Below, piece after piece: positions 51,313 through 64,000 of a stretch of 64,000 nucleotides of DNA (its first letter is position 1; each line of letters starts with the position of its first letter). Below the pieces are notes generated by a model. That model searched no databases. It was not told the DNA's origin and saw nothing but the letters and a program-made list of their open reading frames with translations. Source of the DNA: Adineta steineri (taxonomy: Eukaryota; Rotifera; Eurotatoria; Adinetida; Adinetidae). The stretch spans positions 124,001-188,000 of the forward strand of contig CAJNOI010000051.1 of NCBI GenBank assembly GCA_905250115.1, in the 5' to 3' direction. Made by a program: the position numbers and the translations under genes.

Positions 51313-53472
51313 TAACAAAGTTTTAAAAACAATGGGATCGTTATTTTTCCTTTTTTCCTATCTGTTAATGTTTATCTGTTCTTACTCTATGTATTTTTTT
51401 TCAGTGTGATGGTTTTTTTTGCTTCAATGACAGTCATGTTAATCGATTGGGACAAATTAAAAATATTTTAAACAAAAATAATTTTATTCTTATTTGCCTC
51501 TTACAACTGTTCGTAATGCACTATGAACCAGATAAAGCCAACCTTGATCATTAATATAATTCGCCTATCATTACATGTGATAATAAATAAGATCTCATAG
51601 ATCATATTTCATTCTTATTGTCTAGACATTAGTTGAAAGTTCAGTTAAGAAATGATCCTTAGTTTATGATACGTAATATTGTATACACGATACTGAACTA
51701 GTTTGAATTAATAATGAAATATTCAATAACACACTTTGCAATTTTCGATTCTATTTTAAATATTGGTTTTCTCATGTATTAGAATTAAAAGTAATCAGAG
51801 ATATTTCAAATACTCTCTACGTCCATCGATTTGAGTCACAAGAGACAATATTAATTGCGAATAGAATGCATGTTTATATTTACAGTATTACCCAGTAGAA
51901 TTCTTTGCGTCAGATGTTGATAATTATTGATATTAGAATAGAACTAGAACGAAACGTTGGCGTACTAATTTTATATGTGTCATGATACCCTGTTAAATGA
52001 TTGAGAAACAAAAACATGCCTCAAAACTAATTTACTTCCTGCATTATATAGCTGAAAAACATTTATATAATCAAGATTAAATATATCACACATGCTGTTA
52101 GATAAATGATGCACTTTTGAACTTTTTTACCATCTCATATATATTTGCATAACTATACGAGCAACGCAATTGTGTGAAAGACTACATACAATGAAAAGAT
52201 CCTAGATGTTCATTTCAATAGATGATAAAAATATCCATCGTCGAACTCATTGAAATAAAAAAAATCATTCTACTGGAAGAAGTTAATAAGAAATAAATCG
52301 AGCATAAAGTACTTTTCGATTTTTAAGGACTTATTTAAAAATACATATTTTATTGATTACTTATATGTTGAGATTTAATATAACTATTTAAAAATTTTCT
52401 TAAATTATTCAATGATTTAGTAAGAAATCTATTTTTATCTATCGAGATATTACTTTTTTTAAATATCAATTTGGTTTGTATAAGCTCCATTTTGTATAAT
52501 CGACGGATCATACTAATTCTTATATAATGAATATCGTCATTAAATTTCCAGACATTTAATTAGCATATTAAATAAGTGCATAATACATTTTCTTATATAG
52601 CCTATGGCTGTTATCTTATAAAAAAAGATTATATAAAATTAAATTAGATTTAATAATGTATTAAATCACGTAGGAAATCATATCTAACGTATAAAAATGT
52701 TGCTTTGTCATCGGTAAACTGTAAACCAAAAAATGGTTATCTTATAAAAATGAACATCAATCGAAGTATTCGATTTACATCGTTTTAAACGAATTATAAT
52801 GTGTATTTTTTTTATTATTAAAAGAAATATTATTTTATTTACTGTAGGCATAAATAAGAAGAATATCTATGCCATGATAATTATTTGAACATTGTAATAG
52901 TAAAGAAATTAATCGGATAATTTATTAGACATGAATTGAAAGAGAAAAAGAACGTCGATCAAACATGATTTTTACTTTTTTTTCAATTAAAATCTAAGCT
53001 AGATTGTATTTTGATTGGAATTTTTTAATCGTTCTATAAAAAGAAAATCCTATCAAAGACGATTATTATTTCCTACGTAAATCACCGTTCGACAAGTACC
53101 TACAAAAAATATTTATATTTATCAACTTCGTAATTGGATGTGCTTAATCAAATCAAATCATAGAAGTTACAATATTTGATTTATTAAATATGATTTTCTA
53201 AAAAAAAAGGAAACAACGTTTGAAAATCATAAATTTATATTAAAAATATTTATCAAGCACTAATATTTTTAATAACTAATTTCCTGTTGATGATACTATC
53301 ATGAGGCAGCTGTTTGCCAATTGTAATTGTTCTTTTCTTGATAAGAAACATGGTACTATTTCAACTGATTGATCTTTAGTTAGATAAGGAACACAACAAC
53401 AATAACAACAACAATAATAATAAGAAGAAGAAATCAATAGAAGTTATTAGTTGAATAGCATCTATTGGTAAC
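51313..53472. other. Intergenic 2.2 kb, no gene seen
   Basis: AT-rich spacer with no supported exon, RNA or element. A (CAA)n/(AAT)n/(AAG)n microsatellite lies near 53394-53437, just before the next gene. Confidence 0.55.
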
Positions 53473-54051
53473 ATGACGATGTACTTTATGCTCTTTATTT
53501 CGTTATGTATAATAAGATTTTGTGAATCACATATTGTTCAAGCTACACAACCTATTAATCAAACTTGTTTAAATTTTGGTTCGGACTATGATTGCCGGTT
53601 TTATTCATGTTTTGAAGAACGTTTTCCTTGTGGTTCAAAATATTGGATGTTAAAATGGGGTCATAAATATTGTACACGTACACAAAAATCTCTATTGAAT
53701 TTTGATAAAAATGGTCAAAAATTACTTCAACAAATTTCAAATTGTTTAACAACTAAATTATTAAAACAGCGTTATTATACATTGAATAAAGTCAATTGTG
53801 AACAATTACGTTTAGCTGGACAAAGAATTTTACATGAATGTTATATGTTAAATTCCAAATTATTTTGTAATGCATTTCAAGGAAAAAATCGTGATTGTTT
53901 CTTTCAACTAATTGATGATGATGATCGACGTGATTTAACTGTTATACGTACATTAACAAGTGTTGGACAAAAATGTACACCAAAAAAAAAACTTGCTGAT
54001 ATGAGACCATCAGGCAAAATAAATCAATGTGTACTAACGCCTACATTATAA
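53473..54051 (+). CDS. Secreted cysteine-rich protein, distantly stanniocalcin-like
   Basis: Intronless, 192 residues. The N-terminus (MTMYFMLFISLCIIRFCES) is a signal peptide. The mature part has many cysteines: CLNFGSDYDCRFYSCFEERF, PCG, YC, then SNCL, VNCEQL, HECYM, FCNAF, DCFF, QKC and NQC. The layout CLN...CxFYxCxEER..CG followed by a helix with FDKNGQKLLQQISNCL recalls stanniocalcin (CLN...CGxFxCLExxxC, FDTQGKxFVKExLKC), a secreted glycoprotein hormone fold found across animals. The match is in pattern only, so a different conserved secreted family remains possible. One Asn-glycosylation site (NQT) lies near the start. No transmembrane segment other than the signal. Confidence 0.6.
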   Translation: MTMYFMLFISLCIIRFCESHIVQATQPINQTCLNFGSDYDCRFYSCFEERFPCGSKYWMLKWGHKYCTRTQKSLLNFDKNGQKLLQQISNCLTTKLLKQRYYTLNKVNCEQLRLAGQRILHECYMLNSKLFCNAFQGKNRDCFFQLIDDDDRRDLTVIRTLTSVGQKCTPKKKLADMRPSGKINQCVLTPTL

Positions 54052-55938
54052 GAACAAGAAAAGAAATGCGTGCTTATCATACCGGAAATCAGTTGAGAGC
54101 GTCGTTACATTTAGTAGCTATTTAAAAAACATATTACATCAAGCATCTTCTTTTCTTTTTTAATTATTTTTTTAAAGTTGATACTATTGCTTTTGTTGTA
54201 GTAGATATTTCTTTATATATAAATACATAAATAAAGTAACATATGAGAATGTATTAATTTTATCGTTTATATATTTTAAGTTCGCATGAATTCACATGAT
54301 TTAGTTTTTATAGACTTGTTGAATTTCATTACGATGAATTGAATAAGATAGTGGAAGAAGAGATCTTTTATTTCAACACAATTAACTAATTATTATTTTC
54401 ATGATTCTATTTTGAATGAGGAAATATAAATGTGTAGGTATGCTTTAGTTGGAATAGAGAGAAAATATAGAGAGTATATAAAGAGAGAAAAAAAATCGAA
54501 GAAGACAACAATAGAATAATAGCAATGCAATTCTTCTTTGTATATTTTTCTGTTTACTCTCTTGTGTAAGTTCTATAGAGAGTAAAAAATAGAACAAAAA
54601 GAATAGAAGAGAATTAGATTCAGTTACATAGTTCATGATTAACTTTTGGATGATTGTGAATGTCGTACTGCCTTTTCTTAGTATTTGTCATTATTTGAAT
54701 ATTTAATTATTTCTTTCCAATATTCACATATAGATTTCTACTTTCAGTTCTTATTTTTCTATTGTATGTTAATTTCCAGTCATCATGTTTCTCTCTCTCT
54801 CTTGCTATATTTGTATATCTGTCTTATTATTTACTAATTATAATCGATATGAGTATAAAAATATCCTTTATTCGAAATAAAACCATATATCTAGATCGTT
54901 TTATATTCTTCGAAATTTTTTTAAAATAAAACAATGAGATTTAGTTATGTTTTTGTGTCACTTTTCTAATAGAACAATTACATAAATCTATGTTGTTTTA
55001 CCTACATTCTAAAAAGTCATAATTATTTTATCCATTATGTTATCATGGTTAGTATAATTCTTTCCTCTCTGCTTGCACTTCATTTATTTTATACTTTTTT
55101 TTTTATCCTAGGTGGTGATACTTAGCTGTTAAGTAAGAGAGTATTTGATTCTCGGAGAGCTAATTTTTATTAACATATGAGAGTAAACACACTAAAAGGT
55201 TATTAAATACTTTTCCGGTTAGATTCAAATGAATACGTTTAGTAAAAAGTTTGAATTTTCATCATAGATATCAGTAAGATCATCAGTATCTAATAGTCTT
55301 TCTAATGATATATCATGAATTTTATTTCTAAGAAAGAAATGCATATTTCAACGTCAATGATTTTCTATTTATTTCTTTGATCCGTGTAATCGAGCAGAAA
55401 AAATCTATAGAAAACTTCTTTTTTTCTTTTTTTCTATAAGCTTGTTCTTCATTCTATAAAATCAAGTAATAATAATTTTCCATTTTCTATTCTTTCCTTT
55501 TTCTCTTCTCTTCTATAATTTTTGTTCTTCATTTCATCGAAGTTCTTGTAAAACAACATTTTAATTAATTATTTACATTTTCTATGCTATATAGTCCCTA
55601 CGGATATACAGGTGTAAACTATTCCAGTTAATAAACAAATGGAAACTATCTTCAAATTGTATTAAAATCTATTACATGGATGAGTTGTAGGTGTTCTAAA
55701 AAAAAGTAATTCAATTATAGCGATAGAATCTATTTTGATAAAGGTTATATCATACGGTTAGTTAATCATTTGAGAAATAATACGCAATTGATATTCGAAT
55801 GTATAGATTAAATCAAATATTTATCTATTCTATTTAATAATTCAATAGATAAATAAAGTAATTATATTTTTAGATAAATTTAGCGATTATCCTATATTCT
55901 TGTATACTCAATATTTTAAAAATAAAATAGAATAAATT
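54052..55938. other. Intergenic 1.9 kb, no gene seen
   Basis: AT-rich, with pyrimidine-rich runs near 54790-54800 and 55480-55510. No supported gene; the frame at 54445-54636 (-) looks like noncoding AT-rich DNA. Confidence 0.5.
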
Positions 55939-56502
55939 ATGCCAAATACATCATCATCAAGAACATTTCCCGTGATGTCATCATCTGTAACAACCCGAGA
56001 ACGTACATTCCTATCTCAATTTGTTATGAGCATGGCTATAGTTATACTTCTTGTTGGATTTTGTCCATATGTCTCTTCTTCACCTACACCATCATCAATT
56101 GATCATGACAATAAAATGAATTATGATTCAAATGGTCTTACACTTAATGCAAATGATTATCAAACAGCAGGTGATTCACCATCATTATTATCACCCGTCC
56201 AACAATCACTTTCGGAATCATATATACAACCACGTGCACATGCTAATCAATTTTTAATGTCTAATACTGATGATAATCAAGTCACTGTATCAAAACGATT
56301 TACAAGATTTAATAGCAATAATCCAACAAATAATAATGATGATGATTTATCTGATTATCTTCCATATGGTATGTTAGCAACCAAACGATCATCACCGGGA
56401 AATATTGGAAGATTTTCAAATTTTAACAAACGTAAGCAAGGAACCAAACCACCTATGGAAGTCATGAATGAAATTGTCAATTCAATTTATCTTAAACGTT
56501 AA
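55939..56502 (+). CDS. Probable neuropeptide precursor
   Basis: Intronless, 187 residues. A hydrophobic segment at residues 28-45 (FVMSMAIVILLVGFCPYV) followed by SSSPTPSS fits a signal peptide; if the first ATG is used the n-region is long, and Met13 would give a more usual one. After a Ser/Asn/Asp-rich spacer come three Lys-Arg sites at 119-120, 149-150 and 164-165, and a final KR at 186-187. They delimit peptides of 28 (FTRFNSNN...LPYGMLAT), 13 (SSPGNIGRFSNFN) and 20 residues (KQGTKPPMEVMNEIVNSIYL). None has the Gly needed for C-terminal amidation. KRKQ could yield an N-terminal pyroglutamate. The pattern is typical of prohormones cleaved by proprotein convertase and carboxypeptidase; I recognise no known peptide family. 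Confidence 0.65.
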   Translation: MPNTSSSRTFPVMSSSVTTRERTFLSQFVMSMAIVILLVGFCPYVSSSPTPSSIDHDNKMNYDSNGLTLNANDYQTAGDSPSLLSPVQQSLSESYIQPRAHANQFLMSNTDDNQVTVSKRFTRFNSNNPTNNNDDDLSDYLPYGMLATKRSSPGNIGRFSNFNKRKQGTKPPMEVMNEIVNSIYLKR

Positions 56503-57414
56503 AGATTATTTAAAAGCAAATAAAATGAGTTCAATCTTGAAAAATCTATTAACTAAATTGTTTAACAAAATAAAATAATATTGAAAGAAAGTAAAAACAT
56601 ACATACAAACAAGCAAGAGAGGAATCTCTAACATATGACGACTTTGATTGTGTTCATAAAAAATAAATTCTTTACTACTGAATTCATTTCAACAAAAGAC
56701 TTTTTTTTTATTTTGACTTTTATTAACAAGAAGAACTACTAGACTTAATTTACAATCTAGGCCGCATAGAAAAATTCATTGCATATTTATATGAAAATAT
56801 TGTTTAAATTAATGAAATATAGGGTTATCAAGTACCTTTTTTAAAGATAGATTCAATTATAATAAATCATGACGATAGAATCTTGAAAATTAATTGTGTC
56901 CATGTCTTTATGAGACAAGTAAAAGATTGAATTTTTAAAAAAAAAAGTATGATAAAAATGATGTCATGTGACTATAATAATAATAATAATTATTCTAAAA
57001 TTAAATTCTATTTCTTTTAAATATTTTATCAATAAAATATCGAAACAATATGTCTTCAATAATCTATTGTTTAAAAGTGACATCTATAATTTATATTATC
57101 GATACAAAAGATTGATAAATATGCTTAATAATATTCTTATTTAATTTGAGAAAAATGATTATTTCAAAAATTATTTAATTAATATTCATTTTTAATTTTA
57201 CATTATTTAAATGATTGATATATTTATATATTATGATTCGTTTAATAGTATTCCATCTTATACAATAAAAATGTAAATAATAATACCTTTTCGCGAATAC
57301 ATAGCCAAACAATTGTATAATTTCGAAATATTTCTTATCATATTTGTCTATATTTATGTCAAATTTAGTTTTATTATTTAGATCTTTTATATTTAACTAT
57401 TAGCAGCCAATATC
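56503..57414. other. Intergenic stretch, no gene seen
   Basis: AT-rich DNA between the peptide precursor and RPL12. An ACTATTAG acceptor-like sequence ends about 12 bp before the RPL12 ATG and may be a 5' UTR intron end or a trans-splice site. Confidence 0.5.
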
Positions 57415-58152
57415 ATGGGTCCCAAATTTGATCCAGCAGCTGTCTATGAAAGTATGTTAATATTCAAAAATTAATTTTTAATTTTTCAACTAATGTTTCT
57501 TTATAGTCATGATTCGTGTCACTGGTGGTGAAGTACCAGGTGGTTCATCATTGGCTCCAAAAATCGGTCCTCTTGGTTTAGTAAATATTTTATAGATTAA
57601 TTTTTCAAAATTTTATTTTCTCCTTTTTTTTATATAATTATTAGTCTCCAAAAAAGGTTGGTGATGATATTGCTAAAGCAACAGGTGAATGGAAAGGCAT
57701 GCGTGTAACAGTTAAATTAACTGTACAAAATCGTAATGCTAAAATCGATGTTATCCCATCTGCATCATCACTTGTTATCAAAGCTCTTAAGGAACCACCA
57801 CGTGATCGTAAAAAACAAAAGAATAGTAAAAATTATTTTATATTATTTTTGTATTATTTTTTTATCGACTTATTTTTCTAATTTAGTTAAACACGATGGT
57901 AATGTTTCACTCGATGAAATATATAAAATTGCACGTATTATGCGACCACGTTCATTAGCTAAAACATTCGATGGAACTGTAAAAGAAATTCTTGGTAAAG
58001 AACAAATTAAATTGTATCTTGTATTTATTTTAAGTATTATTGAAATATTTTTAGGTACAGCTCAATCTGTTGGTTGCAAAGTAGAAGGTTCACATCCTCA
58101 TGACATTATCAATCAGATATCTAACGGTCAAGTGGATGTACCACGAGAGTAA
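57415..58152 (+). CDS. RPL12: Ribosomal protein L12 (uL11)
   Basis: Cytosolic 60S protein at the base of the P stalk, contacting the GTPase-associated rRNA. Five exons: 57415-57451, 57507-57580, 57655-57825, 57887-57994, 58055-58152. The translation is almost the animal consensus: [60 protein letters not shown], then [40 protein letters not shown] and the final [11 protein letters not shown]. Length about 164 residues, normal. Ends convergently with DIMT1. Confidence 0.97.
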
Positions 58153-58630
58153 ACGCTACAACAAGAAACATCGGAAAGTGCTTTTTTTTTCAAGAAGAAA
58201 AAATAAATAAATAAGAAGATATCAATTACGACTTTATTTAAGTTATGTATATCTTGTTTTCGAATGAGTATCTGTTTTTAATAAAGTCGAAATGAAACTT
58301 CAGATTATATATTGAAAAGAACACAAAATATTTTTATAGTTCGATATTATGTGATTCTAATAGTATAATTACAAATGTTGCCAGTCAAATTGATGAGCTA
58401 CGATACATAAAGTTATTTTTAGTCATTTAATTTTGATCTTAATCGAATATTTATCAGGTTTTGAGCTTTTACGTCTCGTAGAAAAATGTCAGCATCAAAA
58501 CCAGACGAACAAAAAGACTATTGAAAGAAGAATTTCTTATGCAATAACACAAGTTAACTACTCAAATATAAACTTTTCAATAGTGGTTGATAACAGCTTT
58601 ATTTTTTTATTTCAAAAACAACGGTTGATA

Positions 58631-60057
<1,427 letters not shown>

Positions 60058-60233
60058 GTTTGTTTCTTTATCTAAAAAAAAACCACTGTGACTAAATGGA
60101 TTTTAATAGGATCGGGACAGAATAGGACATTTCGTGTTTTCTTTGTCTACATATACATCACTCAAGAGAAAAAAAACGAAGATAGGACAGAGAGAAGAAA
60201 AAAAGAAATTGTCTTTTAAATTGTTTGTTTAAA

Positions 60234-61207
60234 TCACCAACGGGTTTTCATTGATGTTTCAAGATATTCTTGATATTTAACATTTTTTAGTTGGGATTGA
60301 AATTTCGATAAACGTTCTTCATATGATGGTCCAAAAAATAGATTTCCACGAGCCCAGTGATGTACATCCGACCAACCACCAACTACACCTCTTTTAGTTG
60401 CATAACCTGCATGAGATGCATTGTAAAGACCAGCTGATACACCACCGAGAATATATGCAACTGGAAGTGATACTCCAACAAAACGAGAATTTCGAATCCA
60501 CATTGCTGATATTATGACGCCTGACAAAGCACCAACAAGTGCTGCATCAATATCACGACCACTTTCTGTTTCTTGATAACCACGTAAAGCACGAACAACT
60601 GGCCATGAACCACAATAAATAAGACATGATGCAGTAAAAAATGCACATGGACGAAGTGCACGAAATATAGCAGGATTACGAGGAACTTGATAACGTGTAC
60701 GAAGATTACGATAATTAACTAAATATAAATAGTTAAGAAATACAAAAACATTTCAATAGATTTTTATCTTACGAGCATAAATAAATATTGATGCTTTTAA
60801 ACCTAAACCAAGACCTGCAGCCAATCGTTGAGGTATTGGTGCATCAACATCAAGTGACCACATACCAGTTGATGTAAATTCTTTTAACGATTCCCATCCA
60901 TTCTCACTCCAAAAAAATCGTGTAGCAATACGTGTAGGTGCCCAACGATAATAATGCCAATAATAATCATAACTTAAAAAGATAAATAGATTTTATATGA
61001 ATTAAAGAAAAATTCTTAAATATCATACAAGTCTTTAAATTTTTCAAGAATTAATCCACCAGTTGCACGATGAGGATGTTTTGGTAAACGTATTGGATAA
61101 GAACCTGTTGTTTCAGTAGAGTCACTACTGCCAATTGCTTCATTTTCTGGTCGATTACTCGCTACTACCGTTTTTTCATTATCTTTTGGTTTCTTATCGT
61201 CAGGCAT
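60234..61207 (-). CDS. Unidentified multi-pass membrane protein, possibly mitochondrial
   Basis: Three exons: 61207-61029, 60974-about 60776 and about 60719-60234, joined in phase (KDFYDYYWHYYRWAPTR across the first junction). The N-terminus is polar and Lys/Glu-rich. The C-terminal half has three or more hydrophobic segments: CAFFTASCLIYCGSWPVV, IDAALVGALSGVIISAMWI and GVSLPVAYILGGVSAGLYNA. The Gly-rich small-residue helices resemble Tim17/Tim22-type inner-membrane proteins, but I cannot match a specific family. The end KYQEYLETSMKTRW is soluble. The start is the first true ATG, MPDDKKPK. It lies 181 bp head to head from the aminotransferase and 176 bp upstream of DIMT1. Confidence 0.7.
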
Positions 61208-61388
61208 GAGTACAGGATATTCAATTGAATCCTTCAAAAATAAGCTTTTTTTTCGTTATTGACTAAATCGATCTCACGATATGTAGAAAGACCTTTGACC
61301 AATCATAGTCACATGTCGTTTCGATAGAGGCGCCACATAATTAATAAAAAATAAAATATAAAAACTCATATATTCTTTATTCGTTACG
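61208..61388. promoter_or_regulatory. Shared divergent promoter
   Basis: 181 bp between the start codons of the membrane-protein gene (-) and the aminotransferase gene (+), about the same length as the COG4/GATD3 divergent spacer. Confidence 0.45.
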
Positions 61389-63286
61389 ATGTTTACAAGA
61401 ACCTTTTCGTTATCTCATCTTTTTGCTCGTCATACACATTTAATAAAACGACCTATCATTGCGACAATGGCAACTTCTTCTATTGAAGAGTCTTCTAAAA
61501 CGAAAACACCTATTGAGAAACGTGATGATTTATTAGCAAAACGTTTCGTTGGTTTAGAGAAAAATATTTGGTAAAATCTTAAATATTATTGTTCAATTTA
61601 GTTTTGTATAGTAATGGTTTTGTTTTTCCTTAGGATTGAATTCAGTGCATTAGCTGTGGAACATAAAGCTGTAAATGTAGGTCAAGGTTTTATCGATTAT
61701 GAACCACCACAGTATCTTATCAATTTTTATAAAGAAGCCCTTAATGATAATAATATACTTTTACATCAGTATACACGTGGATTTGTATGTTTAATTCATA
61801 TTTGTTCTAATTATAAGAATTATATAAGTTCTTTTTGAAAAAAAATAGGGTCATCGACGATTAGTTGAAGCTATTTCAAATGTTTATTCATCATATTTCG
61901 ATCGAAAAATTGATCCATTGAATCAAATTCTAGTTACTGGTGGTGCGTATCCATCACTTTTTAATTCTTTTCATGGTTTTCTCAATCCCGGTGATGAAGT
62001 AAACTATTTTTTCTTTTTATTACGATTTTAATATATTATTATTTATAGGCTATTTTAATCGAACCATTTTTTGATTGTTACGAACCGATGGTTCGATCAG
62101 CTGGCGGTATTCCACGATGTATAGCACTTAAACCAGTAACTAATCTGACTTAGTTTTTTTAATGATATTCTTAATTGTGTATATAGAAACCAGAATCAAC
62201 TAAAGGTGATATTTCATCAAGTGCAGATTGGATTCTTGATAAAAATGAATTAGAATCAATGTTTAATTCACGTACTCGTTTGATCATTGTTAATACGCCA
62301 AATAATCCTATTGGAAAAGTATGTATTATATATTTCAATCTCGAATAAAACTAATTTCTATTGAAAAAAAAAAAGGTTTTTACACGTGAAGAACTTGAAC
62401 ATATTGCAATTTTATGTCAAAAACATGATGTTATTTGTATATCTGATGAAGTCTATGAATGGATTACATATGATGAAAATAAAAAACATATACGCATGGC
62501 AACATTACCTAATATGTGGGAACGAACATTAACAATAGGAAGTGCAGGAAAAACATTTTCATCAACTGGTTTAAAACTAGGTTGGACCATTGGACCAGAA
62601 CATCTTCTTCGATCATGTCAAATTGTTCACCAAGTAATTCCATATATATATATATCTACATATGATTGATATTAACAAATCTCGTATAGGATTGCGTATA
62701 TACATGTCCAACATTGTCACAAGAAGTTGTTGCACGTTGTTTTGAATATGAATTAAAACGTTTAAATTCTCCTGAATGTTATTTTAATTCAATATCATCA
62801 GAATTTCTTGGCAAACGTGATAAACTTGTTGAAGTTCTTAAAGAATGTGGAATGAAACCAGTGGTACCTGATGGAGGATATTTTGTTCTTGCTGATTTTA
62901 GTCAAATCGGTTTGTTGAAAAATATTTATGAAAAAAAAGCTAACTTTTGTTTTTTTGAAATAGCCGGTGATAAATTTCAATCAGATATTCATGATATGAA
63001 AGATTTTAAATTTGTTCGATATTTAACAAAAGAAAAAGTAAAATAAATATTAATAGAAATTAAATGAAAAATATTATATATTTTATTTTAGCAACTTGCA
63101 ACTATTCCTGCAACTGGCTTTTATACATCCGAACATCGTCATTTAGCTGACAATTATATTCGATTTTGTTTTGCTAAAGTAAGTTTTAATTAAAAAAATC
63201 AATTTACTATTATGAAATATTTCTTGTAGAAAGATGAAACACTTGATAAAGCAATTGAAATTCTTCGAAAACTTAAAAAGAATTAA
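61389..63286 (+). CDS. KYAT3: Kynurenine aminotransferase / cysteine-S-conjugate beta-lyase
   Basis: PLP-dependent fold type I aminotransferase that converts kynurenine to kynurenate with 2-oxo acids, with side beta-lyase activity. Multi-exon from 61389. The first 26 residues ([20 protein letters not shown]) look like a mitochondrial presequence, and a second in-frame Met (MATSSIEE) could start a cytosolic form. Motifs: [47 protein letters not shown], the aspartate in ISDEVYEW, and the PLP lysine in [16 protein letters not shown]. It ends [14 protein letters not shown]. An intron after SQI (62910-62964) removes a frame that would otherwise read through. KYAT1 is the alternative name; the presequence favours KYAT3. 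Confidence 0.9.
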
Positions 63287-63557
63287 AACTTTATTAACCA
63301 TTTGATACAAAAATAAATAAACGAGATTAATTTTTTTTTAATTTTTATTTCACATAAATCATATCACTAATATGCTATATCAGAATATAATTCGGCACTA
63401 TAATATTGCTTTTATAGTTTATTTTCCATAAAATTTTACTGTTGAATTTACATACATATTATTTTCATTTTTATGATATCTGTTACCAAACGGAAATGTG
63501 AAGCATCATTTAATATGGATGTGAGTGTTTGTTCTCGAATAGATCTTATGTTACTAG
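63287..63557. other. Intergenic, aminotransferase to right-edge transposon
   Basis: Short AT-rich 3' flank with no gene seen. Confidence 0.5.
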
Positions 63558-63597
63558 CAGAGGTGCAGAATCTTCCTTTTGCGCCCCCGGCCGGGGG

Positions 63598-63700
63598 GGG
63601 GGAAATTTTTTGAAAATTGCTATACTGGGGGAAATTTTTGAAAATTATTATACTAGGGAAATTTTTGAAAATTATTGTGCTAGGGAAATTTTGGAGAAAA
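63598..63700 (+). repeat. Tandem repeat, 27-28 bp unit
   Basis: About three and a half copies of GGGAAATTTTTGAAAATTAT followed by a short TACTA-type end, with small changes between units. It follows a run of ten G. Such subterminal repeats are common near the ends of hAT elements. Confidence 0.75.
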
Positions 63701-63750
63701 GTATTAAGAAAGGAAATCTTATTCTCCTCATAATTAACGATAGAATATAA

Positions 63751-64000
63751 ATCATTCTTTTGGATGAAGAAGAAGAAGGAGAATTTCTACAGAGGGAAAA
63801 TAATGAACCCGACGGAATAACACTAAAATCAACACATTTATCCTTGAACTACAATGATCTACTTCGTGGAGAATTCCAAGGGAGACCAATAATGCGTAAA
63901 GCTGTTGAACACGATTTAGATGATCCTACATTCTACTTGAGTGAGAAATTAATTGATTTTTGCCAAGCATTATGTACTTCAATCGACACTCGATTCAAAG
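63751..64000 (+). CDS. Partial transposase-like frame
   Basis: Open for 83 codons to the window edge, after an in-frame stop at 63748. It starts with an acidic run (LLDEEEEGEFLQRE) and ends EKLIDFCQALCTSIDTRFK. The last motif, a helix ending in D-x-R-F, is like the start of the catalytic region of hAT transposases of the ZNF862/KIAA1586 type. GC content is higher than in the host genes nearby. No upstream Met in frame is needed if this is a middle exon. Partial; could be broken. Confidence 0.45.
   Translation, partial: MILLDEEEEGEFLQRENNEPDGITLKSTHLSLNYNDLLRGEFQGRPIMRKAVEHDLDDPTFYLSEKLIDFCQALCTSIDTRFK

Larger units (their letters stand above)
63558..64000 (+). mobile_element. hAT-like element running off the right edge
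   Basis: CAGAGGTGCAGAAT at 63558 resembles hAT terminal repeats. A G/C run, a short tandem repeat, and then a coding-like frame follow. The other end is outside the window, so the target duplication cannot be checked (left candidate GTTACTAG). Confidence 0.45.

Overview
This looks like nuclear DNA of a bdelloid rotifer (Rotaria/Adineta-like). The sequence is AT-rich and the gene complement is metazoan. Most introns are 50-70 bp with GT-AG ends. Genes lie close together on both strands, and an F-box protein and a rhodopsin-type GPCR of the kind expanded in bdelloids are present. The assignment is inference from style and gene content; no species-specific marker was tested. I saw no bacterial-type operons, CRISPR arrays, tRNA or rRNA genes.

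Layout. 0-10.4 kb: the possible 5' end of a gene off the left edge (-), an F-box protein (-), three tandem fatty-acid-binding-protein (FABP) genes (+) and a tandem-RRM plus coiled-coil protein (-). 11-20.7 kb: COG4 (-) is divergent from a close co-oriented trio, GATD3/ES1, RAB5IF and PRPF6 (+), followed by a small unknown gene (-). 21.5-26 kb: dynein light chain LC8 (-), an orphan class A GPCR (-) and CEP19 (-). 26.7-41 kb: a large TRPA-like cation channel (-) and an AGAP-type Arf-GAP (-), separated by a 1.08 kb inverted-repeat transposon. 41.4-51.3 kb: transportin-1, a kinectin/RRBP1-like ER coiled-coil protein and the three-domain PDI TXNDC5 (all +). 53.5-56.5 kb: a secreted Cys-rich protein and a probable neuropeptide precursor (+). 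57.4-63.3 kb: RPL12 (+), DIMT1 (-), an unknown multi-pass membrane protein (-) and a kynurenine aminotransferase (+). The right edge enters a hAT-like transposon.

Most genes are housekeeping: Golgi tethering, splicing, nuclear import, ribosome and rRNA maturation, ER folding. The accessory content is the FABP array, the GPCR, the TRPA-like channel, the two secreted-protein genes and a set of non-autonomous foldback elements. The elements sit in introns and intergenic gaps. They include two nested insertions, one 126 bp hAT-type MITE with an 8 bp target duplication, and one dispersed repeat present in introns of PRPF6, the TRPA-like gene and TXNDC5. Coordinates of multi-exon genes run from start to stop codon. 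Splice sites were assigned by eye from GT-AG, reading phase and homology, without transcript data. I did not find an undescribed defence or metabolic system; the most novel-looking items are the neuropeptide precursor and the nested foldback elements.
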